The notes under the pieces are model-generated. The model had not been told where the DNA came from. It saw nothing but the letters and a program-made list of their open reading frames with translations, and made no database searches. From Saccharibacillus deserti (GTDB lineage: Bacteria > Bacillota > Bacilli > Paenibacillales > Paenibacillaceae), in contig NZ_JABJVN010000002.1 of the NCBI RefSeq assembly GCF_013618475.1, forward strand, positions 558,001 through 622,000: a stretch of 64,000 bases of DNA, given 5' to 3'. Position numbers and translations under genes: made by a program. This document shows positions 38,376 through 47,103 of the stretch, piece by piece. Numbering within the stretch: the stretch's first letter is position 1; the number at the start of each line of letters is the position of its first letter.

Positions 38376-38681
38376 ATGAAAGTCAAAATCACGCGCAACG
38401 CCGCGAAGAAACTGCTGGAAGAACTGAACAAGGAAGAGAACAAGGATATGAATATCCGCGTTTTCGTGACGCATTCCCACGGCGACCACGCCCACTACGG
38501 CATGGATCTCGACAAGCAAAAAGACGGCGACGAACGCGTTTCGACGGACAAGGACATCGACGTGCTGCTGGACGCCAGCGAACCGATGCTCGACGGAATC
38601 AAGATCGACTATCTGTACAGCGCCCAGGAAGAAGGGTTCGTGATTACGAATCCCGCCATGGGCAACCACGGCGACCACTAG
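38376..38681 (+). CDS. HesB/IscA-like protein lacking the cluster cysteines
   Basis: 101 residues. The pattern KITRNAAKKLLEEL, then a beta-rich core ending DGIKIDYLYSAQEEGFVITNP, follows the A-type Fe-S carrier fold (PF01521). All three cluster cysteines are absent. In their places are histidine-rich stretches: THSHGDHAHYGMDLD in the first position and GNHGDH at the C-terminus. It may bind a different metal or have lost the cluster role. GGAAGGAGA precedes the start. It is followed 27 bases later by a DUF1450 gene, a pairing also seen near Fe-S assembly genes of Bacillus. Confidence 0.78.
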   Translation: MKVKITRNAAKKLLEELNKEENKDMNIRVFVTHSHGDHAHYGMDLDKQKDGDERVSTDKDIDVLLDASEPMLDGIKIDYLYSAQEEGFVITNPAMGNHGDH

Positions 38682-38708
38682 GGTCTGCCATAGAAGAAGG
38701 GAACAATC

Positions 38709-38936
38709 ATGGCCAACGATATTCGCGTTTGCGATAAATGCCAGCATGTACGCATGAAAACGATCGTGCCGAAGCTGAAAAAAATGGCGCCCGACGCCGA
38801 GATCAAAGTCGGCTGCAAATCGTACTGCGGTCCCTGCGGCAAGCGGGCGTTCGTCTTTATCAACGGACGCTATGTGAGCGCTCCGACGGAAGACGAAGTC
38901 CTGGCGAAAGTGGCTCCTTTTATCAAAAAAGCCTGA
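38709..38936 (+). CDS. DUF1450 protein, YuzB-like
   Basis: 75 residues. Cysteines occur as VCDKCQH and GCKSYCGPCGKRAF, the conserved pattern of DUF1450 (B. subtilis YuzB). A thioredoxin-like small fold with redox or metal function has been suggested for such proteins; no activity is known to me. It pairs with the HesB-like gene and ends in a strong terminator. Confidence 0.85.
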   Translation: MANDIRVCDKCQHVRMKTIVPKLKKMAPDAEIKVGCKSYCGPCGKRAFVFINGRYVSAPTEDEVLAKVAPFIKKA

Positions 38937-38980
38937 CCGATTCGGCGCTTGGCGCCGTTTGGTCCGCCCGAACCTACAGC

Positions 38981-39020
38981 AAAAGCCCCGAAATCCGTTT
39001 AGACGGAATTCGGGGCTTTT
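38981..39020 (+). terminator. Bidirectional terminator after the DUF1450 gene
   Basis: The stem AAAAGCCCCGAAATCCGT / ACGGAATTCGGGGCTTTT is nearly perfect. It serves two convergent genes. Confidence 0.9.
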
Positions 39021-39082
39021 GCTATAGAGGTTAACAGGGATGAACGGAATCCGGCAGGCCGCCGAAATCGCCGTCTGTCCGC

Positions 39083-41098
39083 TTAACGGACGGCTTCCCG
39101 GTCGCTTTTCAACTCCGGAATCAGATCGCGGGAGATCACATCGTCGGAAATGGACAGCCGTTTCGAAGCTTCTTCGAAGCCCTCGCGTGCCCGTTCGACA
39201 TCAGTCTGCTGCCGCTTCTTCAGATCGTAGCAGATCCCGTTCTCGAATACGCCGTCCGCGGAAGGGGTGTAATAGATCTCTCCGTCGGTAAAGGCGCCGC
39301 TGCGCAGCACGACCAGTCGATTCCCGTCGGCGCGGCGGTCAAGCAGATCGTTGCCCATCAGGAAATAGTCTCCGGCGTCGATCCCGAGCAGCGGGAGCAG
39401 CGTCGGCATCAGATCGAGCTGCCCGCCCGGTTGGTCGTACGTGCCGGCCAGCGCGCTGTCCGGCAGATGGACCAGCAGCGGAACCTGTGCCATCAGCTGT
39501 CCATAATCGAATTCGGACAGCTCGCGGCCGAGCAGCCGGCCCGCCGCTTCGCGGTCGTCCAGCGAATAATCGTGGTCGCCGTAGAAGACGAAGATCGTGT
39601 CGTCCCAGAGTCCGTCCTCCTTCATTCGGTTCACCGTATCGCCCAAAGCCGAATCCACATAATGCACGGACTGGAGGTAGTCGCCGAACGTTGTGCCCGC
39701 ATATTCGCCGACATCGAGCTTTTCTTCTTCTTTCAGCGCCAGGTTATACGGATGATGGCTGGACAATCCGATCAGGAACGAGTAGAAAGGCTGCGGCGTA
39801 TCTTCCATAAAGCCGACCGACTGGTTCAGGAAAGAACGGTCGCCCAGCGACCAGCCGAGCGGTTCGTCGATCTGATAATCTTTTTCCGTATAAAAGCGGT
39901 CGTAGCCCATCTCCTTGTACATGCGGTTGCGGTTCCAGAAGCTGCCGTCGTAGGCGTGGTAGACGTTGGCCGTGTAGCCGTGCTCCTTGAGGATCGACGG
40001 CATCGTATCGAACGCGTTGTCCGCATAGCGGATAAAGACCGAACCCGAAGGCAGCGGATGCAGGGAGAAGTTGGCGGCCAGATCGGCATCGGAGGTGCGT
40101 CCCTGACCCGTCTGATGATAGAAATTGTCGAAGTACAGACTGTCGCTCCGGAGCGCATCCAGATTCGGCGTGATCGGCTGCCCGTTTATTTTTTTGCCGA
40201 CAAAAAAGTTCATAAACGCTTCGCCCTGCACCGTGACGACGCTGCTGCCCGCATATTTGCCGAAAAGTTCGCCCGAATGCGAGCGCTGCTGCCGGCTGGC
40301 GGCATACCAATCGCGGATTTCGTCCAGGCGTTCCGCGGGTAGATCCCGGCCTTTGCCGATGGCCGTCTGTGCGTACCGGTAAGCGTCGATCCCGTGAAAA
40401 GCAAACAGACCCGTTACGTTGTACAGGGACATGTTCCACCAGTTGTTCTCCAGCAGATTCTTGGCCCAGGTCTGGGAAGCGTGGCGGATCGGGAAAAAGG
40501 CGGCGGAGAACCCGATCGCAAGCACCAGCAGGCCGGCGGCGAAGCGCTGCAGGAGCCGCACGCTGCGGCGCGAACGCGTCTGCGTGCCGGCTCCGACAGC
40601 GGCAGAGGCGCCGGAGAAGTTCCTCCGTCCGCGGCGCCGGCCCGACCAAGCCCACAGCGCGGCCGCCAGCAGAAACGGCCAGTCGGCGAACAGCCACAGA
40701 TCCCGCCAGCGCAGCAGTTCGGCGATACTGCCGCCCAGCGATTCGACCTGCCCGGCCTGAAGCAGCACCGGAACGGTCAAGAAGTCGCCGAAGTAGCGGA
40801 AGTAGACGAGATCGGAGAAGATCAGCGCCGTCAGCAGCAGGTCGAGCAGGGCCAGGGCAAACAGACGTCCGCCGGGCATCAGCCAGAATACCCAGAACGA
40901 CAAAGCAAGCAGGCTGCCGGCCGCGATCAGCGTGTCGGTCCCGTTCATGTCGATATAGGGCAGCTGCAGATTGCCGTGCAGCAGGCGCAGCTTGCCGAGC
41001 ATCAGCAGGACGAACAGGATATAGGCGGCGGAGATATAGAGAAAGCCCGGCTTAAAGCCGGGCTTGTTCCGAGTGTCTCGGATATTCGTTAGGCGCAA
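39083..41098 (-). CDS. LTA synthase-family sulfatase (membrane)
   Basis: 671 residues. Five membrane segments fill about 18-205; the extracellular sulfatase-type domain follows. The metal and catalytic residues are in VVTVQGEAF (Glu293) and YHQTGQGRTSDADL (Thr335), with later VFYGDHDYSL. Such enzymes polymerise or prime glycerol-phosphate of lipoteichoic acid outside the cell. It starts at TTG, supported by AGGAGG 7 bases upstream. Codons 11-18 (NKPGFKPG) come from a DNA inverted repeat that can fold into a hairpin in the mRNA. Confidence 0.92.
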   Translation of the reverse strand: MRLTNIRDTRNKPGFKPGFLYISAAYILFVLLMLGKLRLLHGNLQLPYIDMNGTDTLIAAGSLLALSFWVFWLMPGGRLFALALLDLLLTALIFSDLVYFRYFGDFLTVPVLLQAGQVESLGGSIAELLRWRDLWLFADWPFLLAAALWAWSGRRRGRRNFSGASAAVGAGTQTRSRRSVRLLQRFAAGLLVLAIGFSAAFFPIRHASQTWAKNLLENNWWNMSLYNVTGLFAFHGIDAYRYAQTAIGKGRDLPAERLDEIRDWYAASRQQRSHSGELFGKYAGSSVVTVQGEAFMNFFVGKKINGQPITPNLDALRSDSLYFDNFYHQTGQGRTSDADLAANFSLHPLPSGSVFIRYADNAFDTMPSILKEHGYTANVYHAYDGSFWNRNRMYKEMGYDRFYTEKDYQIDEPLGWSLGDRSFLNQSVGFMEDTPQPFYSFLIGLSSHHPYNLALKEEEKLDVGEYAGTTFGDYLQSVHYVDSALGDTVNRMKEDGLWDDTIFVFYGDHDYSLDDREAAGRLLGRELSEFDYGQLMAQVPLLVHLPDSALAGTYDQPGGQLDLMPTLLPLLGIDAGDYFLMGNDLLDRRADGNRLVVLRSGAFTDGEIYYTPSADGVFENGICYDLKKRQQTDVERAREGFEEASKRLSISDDVISRDLIPELKSDREAVR
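41043..41065 (-). repeat. Hairpin inside the start of the LTA synthase-type gene
   Basis: The 11-base arms AAGCCCGGCTT and AAGCCGGGCTT surround a single base. On the minus strand the hairpin is followed by TCTCT. It falls at codons 12-19. Confidence 0.75.
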
Positions 41099-41116
41099 TG
41101 AAAGACCTCCTTGCTC

Positions 41117-42262
41117 TTAACGGCGCGGAGGCAGCGGTCCCAGGAACTGCAGGAACTGGCACTCGATGCGTCCGTTGTACAGCTTGCGGCGTTTATCGGC
41201 TTTTTTGCCGAAATTCTGTTCGAAGTTTTCCGTCGGCGTGATCGCGAAGAACGACCAGTCCTGCAGATCGAGCGCAGCGCGTCCGAGCTGGCGGATCATC
41301 TTCTCGACTTCGTCTTCTTCGCTCAGCCGTTCGCCGTAAGGCGGGTTGGTGATGACGCAGCCGTATTTGCCTTCGGCTTTGAAGCGGGCGACCGGCTGCG
41401 CGGTAAACGTGATCTCGCTGCCGAGCCCGGCGCGCTTGGCGGAAGCCCGGGCGATCTCGATCGCTTCCGGGTCGATGTCGCTGCCGCCGATGTTCAGCGG
41501 GATATCGTCGCGCACGGCGTCGAACGCTTCTTCGCGCGCCTGCGCCCACATCTCTTCGGGCACGAAGTCCCAGCGTTCGGACGGGAAGCTGCGGCGCAGT
41601 CCCGGCGCGATGTTCCAACCGATCAGCGCGGCTTCGATCGGCAGGGTACCGGAACCGCAGAACGGATCGTAGAACGGACGGTGCGGACCCCAGCGGCTGA
41701 GCAGGATCAGCGCGGCGGCCATCGTTTCCTTGAGCGGCGCTTCGACGGTCGTCTTGCGGTAGCCTCTCTTATGAAGCGAAGGGCCGGTCGTGTCGAGCGT
41801 GATCGTCGCCACGTCGCTGAGCAGCGAGACTTCGAGCGTGTACAGCGGGCCGTCTTCGTCGAACCATTCGGTGCCGTACGATTCTTTCATTTTTTCGACG
41901 ACGGCTTTTTTGGTGACGGATTGACAGGCGGGCACGCTGGACAGCTGCGATTTGTACGAACGCCCGTTGACCGGGAATTCGCCGTATTCGGGAATGAAGC
42001 CCGCCCAATCGACGGCTTTGACGCCCTGGAACAGATCTTCGAAGGTCAGCGCGGGGAACTCGGCCATTTTGATCAGGACCCGGTCGGCCGTGCGCAGCCA
42101 CAGATTGGTGCGGCAGATGTCGGCGGGTGTGCCGGTAAAGGTGACGCGGCCGTTCTCCGTACGTGCGTCGGCGTAGCCGAGGTCTTTCAGTTCGCGTGCG
42201 ACAACCGCTTCGATGCCCATCGGGCAGGTGGCGATCAAGGTTAAAGTTTCTGGGATTCTCAT
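41117..42262 (-). CDS. THUMP-domain class I RNA methyltransferase, RlmL/YpsC-like
   Basis: 381 residues. The N-terminal THUMP region (TCPMGIEAVVARELKDLGY onward) binds RNA. The C-terminal methyltransferase has DPFCGSGTLPIEAALI as the SAM loop and TNPPYGERL as the catalytic N-P-P-Y motif typical of N2-guanine methylation. It probably methylates 23S rRNA, as the RlmL group does, but the site is not proven. GGAG precedes the ATG; the much longer open frame upstream has no support. It ends 18 bases before the LTA synthase-type gene begins, so the two may be cotranscribed. Confidence 0.9.
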   Translation of the reverse strand: MRIPETLTLIATCPMGIEAVVARELKDLGYADARTENGRVTFTGTPADICRTNLWLRTADRVLIKMAEFPALTFEDLFQGVKAVDWAGFIPEYGEFPVNGRSYKSQLSSVPACQSVTKKAVVEKMKESYGTEWFDEDGPLYTLEVSLLSDVATITLDTTGPSLHKRGYRKTTVEAPLKETMAAALILLSRWGPHRPFYDPFCGSGTLPIEAALIGWNIAPGLRRSFPSERWDFVPEEMWAQAREEAFDAVRDDIPLNIGGSDIDPEAIEIARASAKRAGLGSEITFTAQPVARFKAEGKYGCVITNPPYGERLSEEDEVEKMIRQLGRAALDLQDWSFFAITPTENFEQNFGKKADKRRKLYNGRIECQFLQFLGPLPPRR

Positions 42263-42528
42263 AAATTCAGCTCCGTTTAATAATAAAGATAAGAGGCTTC
42301 GGTCAGCCGGTTCCGGGCAAAAATCATCGGTTCCGCGCTTGTGCAGCCTGCAGGAAAATCGTACAATCGTTAGATGGGAAGTCGGAGGACGCCAGCGATG
42401 CGGCCGGACGCGGATACGCGTGTCCGGGGCATTCGCGCGCTCAATGCTCAATCTAGTATAGGGGAACAAGGTTCCCGTTACAATAACGGATACCCACAAA
42501 GCTTAAGGGAAAATGGAGAGTGGAAAAA

Positions 42529-43185
42529 ATGAACGACCCGCATATGAACGCCGAAGCGGCCGAGGCTTATACGGAAAGTTTGGCGAACGAAGACGAGCTT
42601 CTGCTCAAAATCAAGCAGGCGATCCACGATGCGCGGATGCCCGACGTGTCGGTAGCGGCCGGTTACGGGAAGATGCTGACGCTGCTGGTGACGCTGTCCG
42701 GTGCCAAACGCATTCTGGAGATCGGGGCGCTGGGCGGATACAGCGGAGTCTGCATGGCCCGCGGCATGGCGGAAGACGGCACATTGACCTCGCTCGAATT
42801 GAAAGCCGAGTACGCGGAGATGGCCGCCGGCCATTTGGAGGAAGCCGGTTTCGGCGGGCGGACCCGTTATCTGGTCGGCCCGGCGCTGGACAGTCTGAAA
42901 AAGCTGCGCGAGGACGGAGAGACCTACGATTTCTTTTTCATCGACGCGGACAAACTGAATTACGTCAACTACCTCGACATGGCGCTTGAAATGGCGCGGC
43001 CGGGTGCGATTATCGTAGCCGACAACCTGCTGCTGCGCGGCCGCACGCTCAATCCGGAGCGCAACGGTCCCGCGATTCTCCGAGTGCGCGAATTCAACCG
43101 CCGCATCGCGGAAGATCCGAGACTGATCGGAACGCTGCTGCCCGCCTATGACGGATTTTCGGTCGCAATGGTGAAGAAAGCGTGA
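42529..43185 (+). CDS. SAM-dependent O-methyltransferase, YrrM-like
   Basis: 218 residues. The SAM-binding motif is RILEIGALGGYSGVCMARGM near 60-80. The metal-binding DADKLNYVNYLD and ADNLLLRG motifs place it in the caffeoyl-CoA/catechol O-methyltransferase-like family (COG4122). The natural acceptor is not known. GGAGAG 8 bases upstream favours this ATG over a GTG three codons earlier. It precedes the hem operon but the 180-base gap holds a promoter for hemE. Confidence 0.9.
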   Translation: MNDPHMNAEAAEAYTESLANEDELLLKIKQAIHDARMPDVSVAAGYGKMLTLLVTLSGAKRILEIGALGGYSGVCMARGMAEDGTLTSLELKAEYAEMAAGHLEEAGFGGRTRYLVGPALDSLKKLREDGETYDFFFIDADKLNYVNYLDMALEMARPGAIIVADNLLLRGRTLNPERNGPAILRVREFNRRIAEDPRLIGTLLPAYDGFSVAMVKKA

Positions 43186-43284
43186 ACGTTGGATGATAAA
43201 GCCGCCGAACCCGTTTCCAAATGTCCGGTTGGGGTGGATAATTAAATAGGTACAAAATCGTCAACGAATCGACGCAAACTCGCC

Positions 43285-43313
43285 TTGAGAGAAATGTCTT
43301 AAAGGCGCATAAT
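43285..43313 (+). promoter_or_regulatory. Promoter of the hemEHY operon
   Basis: -35 TTGAGA and -10 CATAAT are 17 bases apart, about 55 bases before the hemE start. Confidence 0.65.
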
Positions 43314-43369
43314 TAAAATTGAATGCTTTTACGAAGAGCGATTATCCGGTATTGGAGGACCCCATCGAC

Positions 43370-44440
43370 ATGACTTATAACGATCGTTTTATCCGGGCCT
43401 GTTACGGCCGGGAGGTAGACCGTCTGCCTGTGTGGTATATGAGACAGGCCGGCAGATACGATCCGGAATATCGCAAGATCAAGGAAAACTATTCGCTGCT
43501 CGAAATCTGCCGGCAGCCGGAACTTGCGGCCGAAGTCACGCTGATGCCGGTGCGCAAGCTGGGCGTGGACGCGGCGATCCTGTACTCGGACATCATGAAT
43601 CCGGTCGCTTCGATCGGCATCGACTTCGATATCGTGAAGGACGTCGGTCCGGTGATCGACAATCCGATTCGCAGCGCGGCCGATGTGGAGCGTCTGCGTC
43701 CCATCGACGTGGAAGGCGATCTCGGCCATGTCCTGGAGACGATCCGTATCCTGGACCGCGAGCTGGACGTGCCTCTGATTACGTTCGCCGGAGCTCCGTT
43801 TACGATCGCAAGCTACCTGATCGAAGGGCGACCGTCGAAAAATTACATCCGCACGAAAACGATGATGTACAGCGAACCCCAGCTCTGGTTCTCCCTGATG
43901 GACAAATTGGGAGACATGGTGATCGCTTATCTGCGCGCGCACGTATTAAACGGAGGGAAAGCATTCCAGCTGTTCGACAGCTGGGTGGGCGCTTTGTCGC
44001 CGCAGGATTTCTCGCATTACGTCCTGCCGACGATCACGCGCATCTTCGACGAGTTGTCGGCGATGCCGGAACTTGCGGACGTGCCGAAGATTTACTTCCC
44101 GGGCGTCAGCTCGGGGGAACTGCTGCCGACGCTGCGCGGACTGAAAGCGAACGTGATCGGACTGGATTGGAGAGTCTCGATCGCGGAAGGCCGCAGACGG
44201 CTCGGAGCGGGCTTCGCGGTGCAGGGCAACCTCGATCCGTTCGTCCTGACCGGACCGCAGGAACTCATTCATGAGCGCGCCGCCCGAATTATCGACGAAG
44301 GCGTGCAGGAGCCCGGCTTTATTTTCAATCTGGGGCACGGCCTGTTCCCGGAAGCTTCGCTGGAGAAGCTGCGCGAGCTGACCGGTTATGTGCATGATTA
44401 CTCCGCGGAAGCTCTGGCTGTCCGAAGCGCCCGGAGCTGA
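43370..44440 (+). CDS. hemE: Uroporphyrinogen decarboxylase
   Basis: 356 residues. The N-terminal signature RLPVWYMRQAGRYDPEYR holds the substrate-binding arginines. The catalytic Asp is in ILYSDIMNP. GLDWRVSI and the late HGLFPEAS complete the family pattern. It removes four carboxyl groups from uroporphyrinogen III to give coproporphyrinogen III. It is first of three haem genes. GGAGG 11 bases before the ATG decides the start. Confidence 0.96.
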   Translation: MTYNDRFIRACYGREVDRLPVWYMRQAGRYDPEYRKIKENYSLLEICRQPELAAEVTLMPVRKLGVDAAILYSDIMNPVASIGIDFDIVKDVGPVIDNPIRSAADVERLRPIDVEGDLGHVLETIRILDRELDVPLITFAGAPFTIASYLIEGRPSKNYIRTKTMMYSEPQLWFSLMDKLGDMVIAYLRAHVLNGGKAFQLFDSWVGALSPQDFSHYVLPTITRIFDELSAMPELADVPKIYFPGVSSGELLPTLRGLKANVIGLDWRVSIAEGRRRLGAGFAVQGNLDPFVLTGPQELIHERAARIIDEGVQEPGFIFNLGHGLFPEASLEKLRELTGYVHDYSAEALAVRSARS

Positions 44441-44522
44441 ACGGATCGCGCCCGCCGTTTGCTTGACGCGTTGACAACGAAGCCTTGAACGCAAGAACGA
44501 GATCGCGAAGGGAGACACGAAC

Positions 44523-45476
44523 ATGAAGAAGAAAATCGGGGTACTCGTCCTGTCTTACGGCACGCCGAAGAGCCTGGACGACGTCGAAGCCTACTATACG
44601 CATATCCGCCGGGGCAGCCCGCCCGCGCCGGAGCAGCTCAAAGAACTGAAAGACCGCTACGAGGCGATCGTGGGCGGGGTATTCCCGCTGCGCGAAAACA
44701 CGGATCGCCAGGTGCAGCGCATGCAGGAAGAATTGAACAAGTTCAATCTGCCGGACGCGGAATTCGTCTGCTACCAGGGCTTGAAGCATACCGATCCGTT
44801 TATCGAAGACGGCGTGCGGAACATGGCGGCGGACGGCATTAAGGAAGCGGTCGGCATCGTACTGGCGCCGCATTATTCGACCATGAGCGTCGGCACCTAC
44901 ATCAAGCGCGCCAAAGCGACGGCGGAAGAAGTGGGCGTGCAGATGAGCTTTATCGAGAGCTACCATCTGCATCCGAAGCTGATCGAAGCGTTCTCGCAGC
45001 GCGTATCCGCGAAGCTTGATCTGTTCGAAGAGATCGGCGCCAAGCGGGACGAAGTCAAAGTGCTGTTCAGCGCGCACAGCCTGCCGGAACGCATCTTGAC
45101 GATGGGCGATCCGTACCGCGACCAGCTGCTGGAGACGTCGGAAGCCGTCGCGGCCGCGGCCGGCGTGACGAACTGGCAGTTCACCTGGCAGAGCGCCGGA
45201 CGGACGGCGGAGCCGTGGCTCGGTCCGGACGTGCTGGAGACGATGAAAGACCTGTCCGAACGCGACGTGCGCTACATGCTCGTATCGCCGCTCGGCTTCG
45301 TGTCGGACCATCTGGAAGTGCTGTACGACCTGGATATCGAAGCCCAGGAAGTCGCCGAAGAACTGGACGTGCGCGTGATGCGGATCGATTCGCTCAACAC
45401 GGACCCGCTGTATATGGAGACTCTGGCCGAATGCGTATTGGCCGAATGCCGCAAGGAGGCGCTTGTTCATGGCTGA
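44523..45476 (+). CDS. hemH: Coproporphyrin ferrochelatase
   Basis: 317 residues, the size of the soluble Firmicutes enzyme. The start GVLVLSYGTPKSLDDVEAYYTHIRRG is typical. The metal-binding histidine is in LAPHYSTMS, the catalytic region is SAHSLPERI, and the late glutamate is in WQSAGRTAEPWLGPDVLETM. It inserts iron into coproporphyrin III in the Gram-positive haem route. GGGAGA precedes the start. It overlaps the next gene by eight bases. Confidence 0.95.
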   Translation: MKKKIGVLVLSYGTPKSLDDVEAYYTHIRRGSPPAPEQLKELKDRYEAIVGGVFPLRENTDRQVQRMQEELNKFNLPDAEFVCYQGLKHTDPFIEDGVRNMAADGIKEAVGIVLAPHYSTMSVGTYIKRAKATAEEVGVQMSFIESYHLHPKLIEAFSQRVSAKLDLFEEIGAKRDEVKVLFSAHSLPERILTMGDPYRDQLLETSEAVAAAAGVTNWQFTWQSAGRTAEPWLGPDVLETMKDLSERDVRYMLVSPLGFVSDHLEVLYDLDIEAQEVAEELDVRVMRIDSLNTDPLYMETLAECVLAECRKEALVHG

Positions 45477-46905
45477 ACCGCGTAAAGTCGTCATTATCGG
45501 CGGAGGCCTGACCGGGCTCAGCGCCGCTTTCTATACCCGGAATTTGCTGCGGGACGCGGGCTTCGAGCCGGTCGTGACCGTGCTTGAAAAAGGGAATACG
45601 TGGGGCGGCAAGATCGAGACGCTGCACAAGGACGGCTTCGTCATCGAAAAAGGCCCGGATTCGTTCCTGGCCCGCAAGACGGCGATGGTCGACCTGGCCA
45701 AAGAACTCGAGATCGATCATGATCTGGTGACGACCAACCCGGAAGCCAAAAAGACCTATCTGCTTCACAAAGGCAAACTGCACGCGATGCCTCCGGGCCT
45801 CGTGCTCGGGATCCCGACCCAGATCAAGCCTTTTCTGGCCAGCAAACTCGTCTCGCCGGCCGGCAAGCTGCGCGCCCTGATGGATTACGTCATGCCGGCC
45901 CGGCGCAGCGAGGAAGACGAGTCGCTCGGCGACTTCATCGAGCGCCGGCTCGGGCATGAAGTGCTGGAGAACGTCACGGAACCTCTGCTCGCGGGCATCT
46001 ATGCGGGCGACACTAGGCATCTCAGCCTCAAATCGACGTTTCCGCAGTTCGGCACGGTCGAGCGCGAACACGGCAGCCTGATCCGGGGCATGACGACCGG
46101 ACGCAAGCCTGTCGAGACGCATACCGGCACCAAGAAGAGCATGTTCCTGACGTTCCGCCAGGGGCTGCAAAGTCTGGTGCACGCACTCGTCAACGAGCTG
46201 TCGGGCACGGTCGATCTGCGTGCCAACACGAGCGCGGCGTCGATCGTCAAGCTTGCGGAAGGCGGCTATACGCTGACGCTCGAAGACGGCGGTACACTTG
46301 AAGCGGATTCGATCATCGTCACGACGCCGACGTTCGCCGCGTCCAGGCTGCTCTCGCCGCATGTGGATACGGCCGCTCTCGACGCGATCAACTATGTGTC
46401 GGTCGCGAACGTCGTACTGGCTTTCGATAAAAAAGACATCCGGACGACCTTCGACGGCTCGGGATTTCTCGTGCCGCGCAAAGAAGGACGGAACATCACG
46501 GCCTGCACCTGGACGTCGGCCAAATGGCTGCACACAAGCGCGGACGACAAAGTGCTTATGCGCTGCTACGTCGGCCGCGCCGGCGAGCAGGAAGCGCTCA
46601 AGCAGGATGATGCCGGACTCGTGGAACTGGTCCGCAAAGACATCCTCGATCTGATGGGCATCGACGCGCAGCCGCTGTTCACGGAAGTGACCCGGCTGAA
46701 CCAGTCCATGCCGCAGTATCCGGTCGGCCACCTGCAGCAGATCGAAGGACTGCGCGAGCAGTTGGCGGAGCGGCTGCCGGGCGTATATATCGCCGGCGCC
46801 GGTTACGACGGCGTGGGTCTGCCGGACTGTATCCGCCAGGCCAAAGCGATCTCCGCGGAACTTGCGGCAGCGGCGGCTCCGGCCGCAGCTGTCTCCGCCT
46901 TGTAA
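45469..46905 (+). CDS. hemY: Coproporphyrinogen/protoporphyrinogen oxidase
   Basis: 478 residues. The FAD-binding dinucleotide motif KVVIIGGGLTGLSAAFYTRN lies at the N-terminus, followed by GGKIETLHKDGFVIEKGPDSF. The C-terminal YIAGAGYDGVGLPDCIRQA closes the FAD site. It oxidises coproporphyrinogen III in the Gram-positive pathway (also called CgoX), feeding the ferrochelatase encoded just upstream. AAGGAGG within the end of hemH drives translation, so the two are coupled. Confidence 0.95.
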   Translation: MAEPRKVVIIGGGLTGLSAAFYTRNLLRDAGFEPVVTVLEKGNTWGGKIETLHKDGFVIEKGPDSFLARKTAMVDLAKELEIDHDLVTTNPEAKKTYLLHKGKLHAMPPGLVLGIPTQIKPFLASKLVSPAGKLRALMDYVMPARRSEEDESLGDFIERRLGHEVLENVTEPLLAGIYAGDTRHLSLKSTFPQFGTVEREHGSLIRGMTTGRKPVETHTGTKKSMFLTFRQGLQSLVHALVNELSGTVDLRANTSAASIVKLAEGGYTLTLEDGGTLEADSIIVTTPTFAASRLLSPHVDTAALDAINYVSVANVVLAFDKKDIRTTFDGSGFLVPRKEGRNITACTWTSAKWLHTSADDKVLMRCYVGRAGEQEALKQDDAGLVELVRKDILDLMGIDAQPLFTEVTRLNQSMPQYPVGHLQQIEGLREQLAERLPGVYIAGAGYDGVGLPDCIRQAKAISAELAAAAAPAAAVSAL

Positions 46906-46934
46906 ACGGATCTTATTCTTCTTCGCAGCCGCTT

Positions 46935-46977
46935 CAGCCGTTCCCGTGATCGCAAGATACGGGAGCGGCTTTTTGCT
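46935..46977 (+). terminator. Terminator of the hemEHY operon
   Basis: The stem AGCCGTTCCCGT / ACGGGAGCGGCT has an 11-base loop and a run of T. Confidence 0.85.
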
Positions 46978-47103
46978 GTGCCTGCCGATTTTGTGTTCCC
47001 GGCTTCTCCTTCTGCCGGATAACCTGCTATAATGAACAATAGTTTTCCCAAGAACGGCCGCAGCAAGTCCGCGGACCGAATGAGCGGAAGGAGATTTTGC
47101 ATT

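Noticed and set aside
42263-42528. Possible RNase P RNA near the YpsC-like gene
   Set aside because: In Bacillus rnpB lies near ypsC, but this gap is only about 265 bases and none of the conserved rnpB segments is present.
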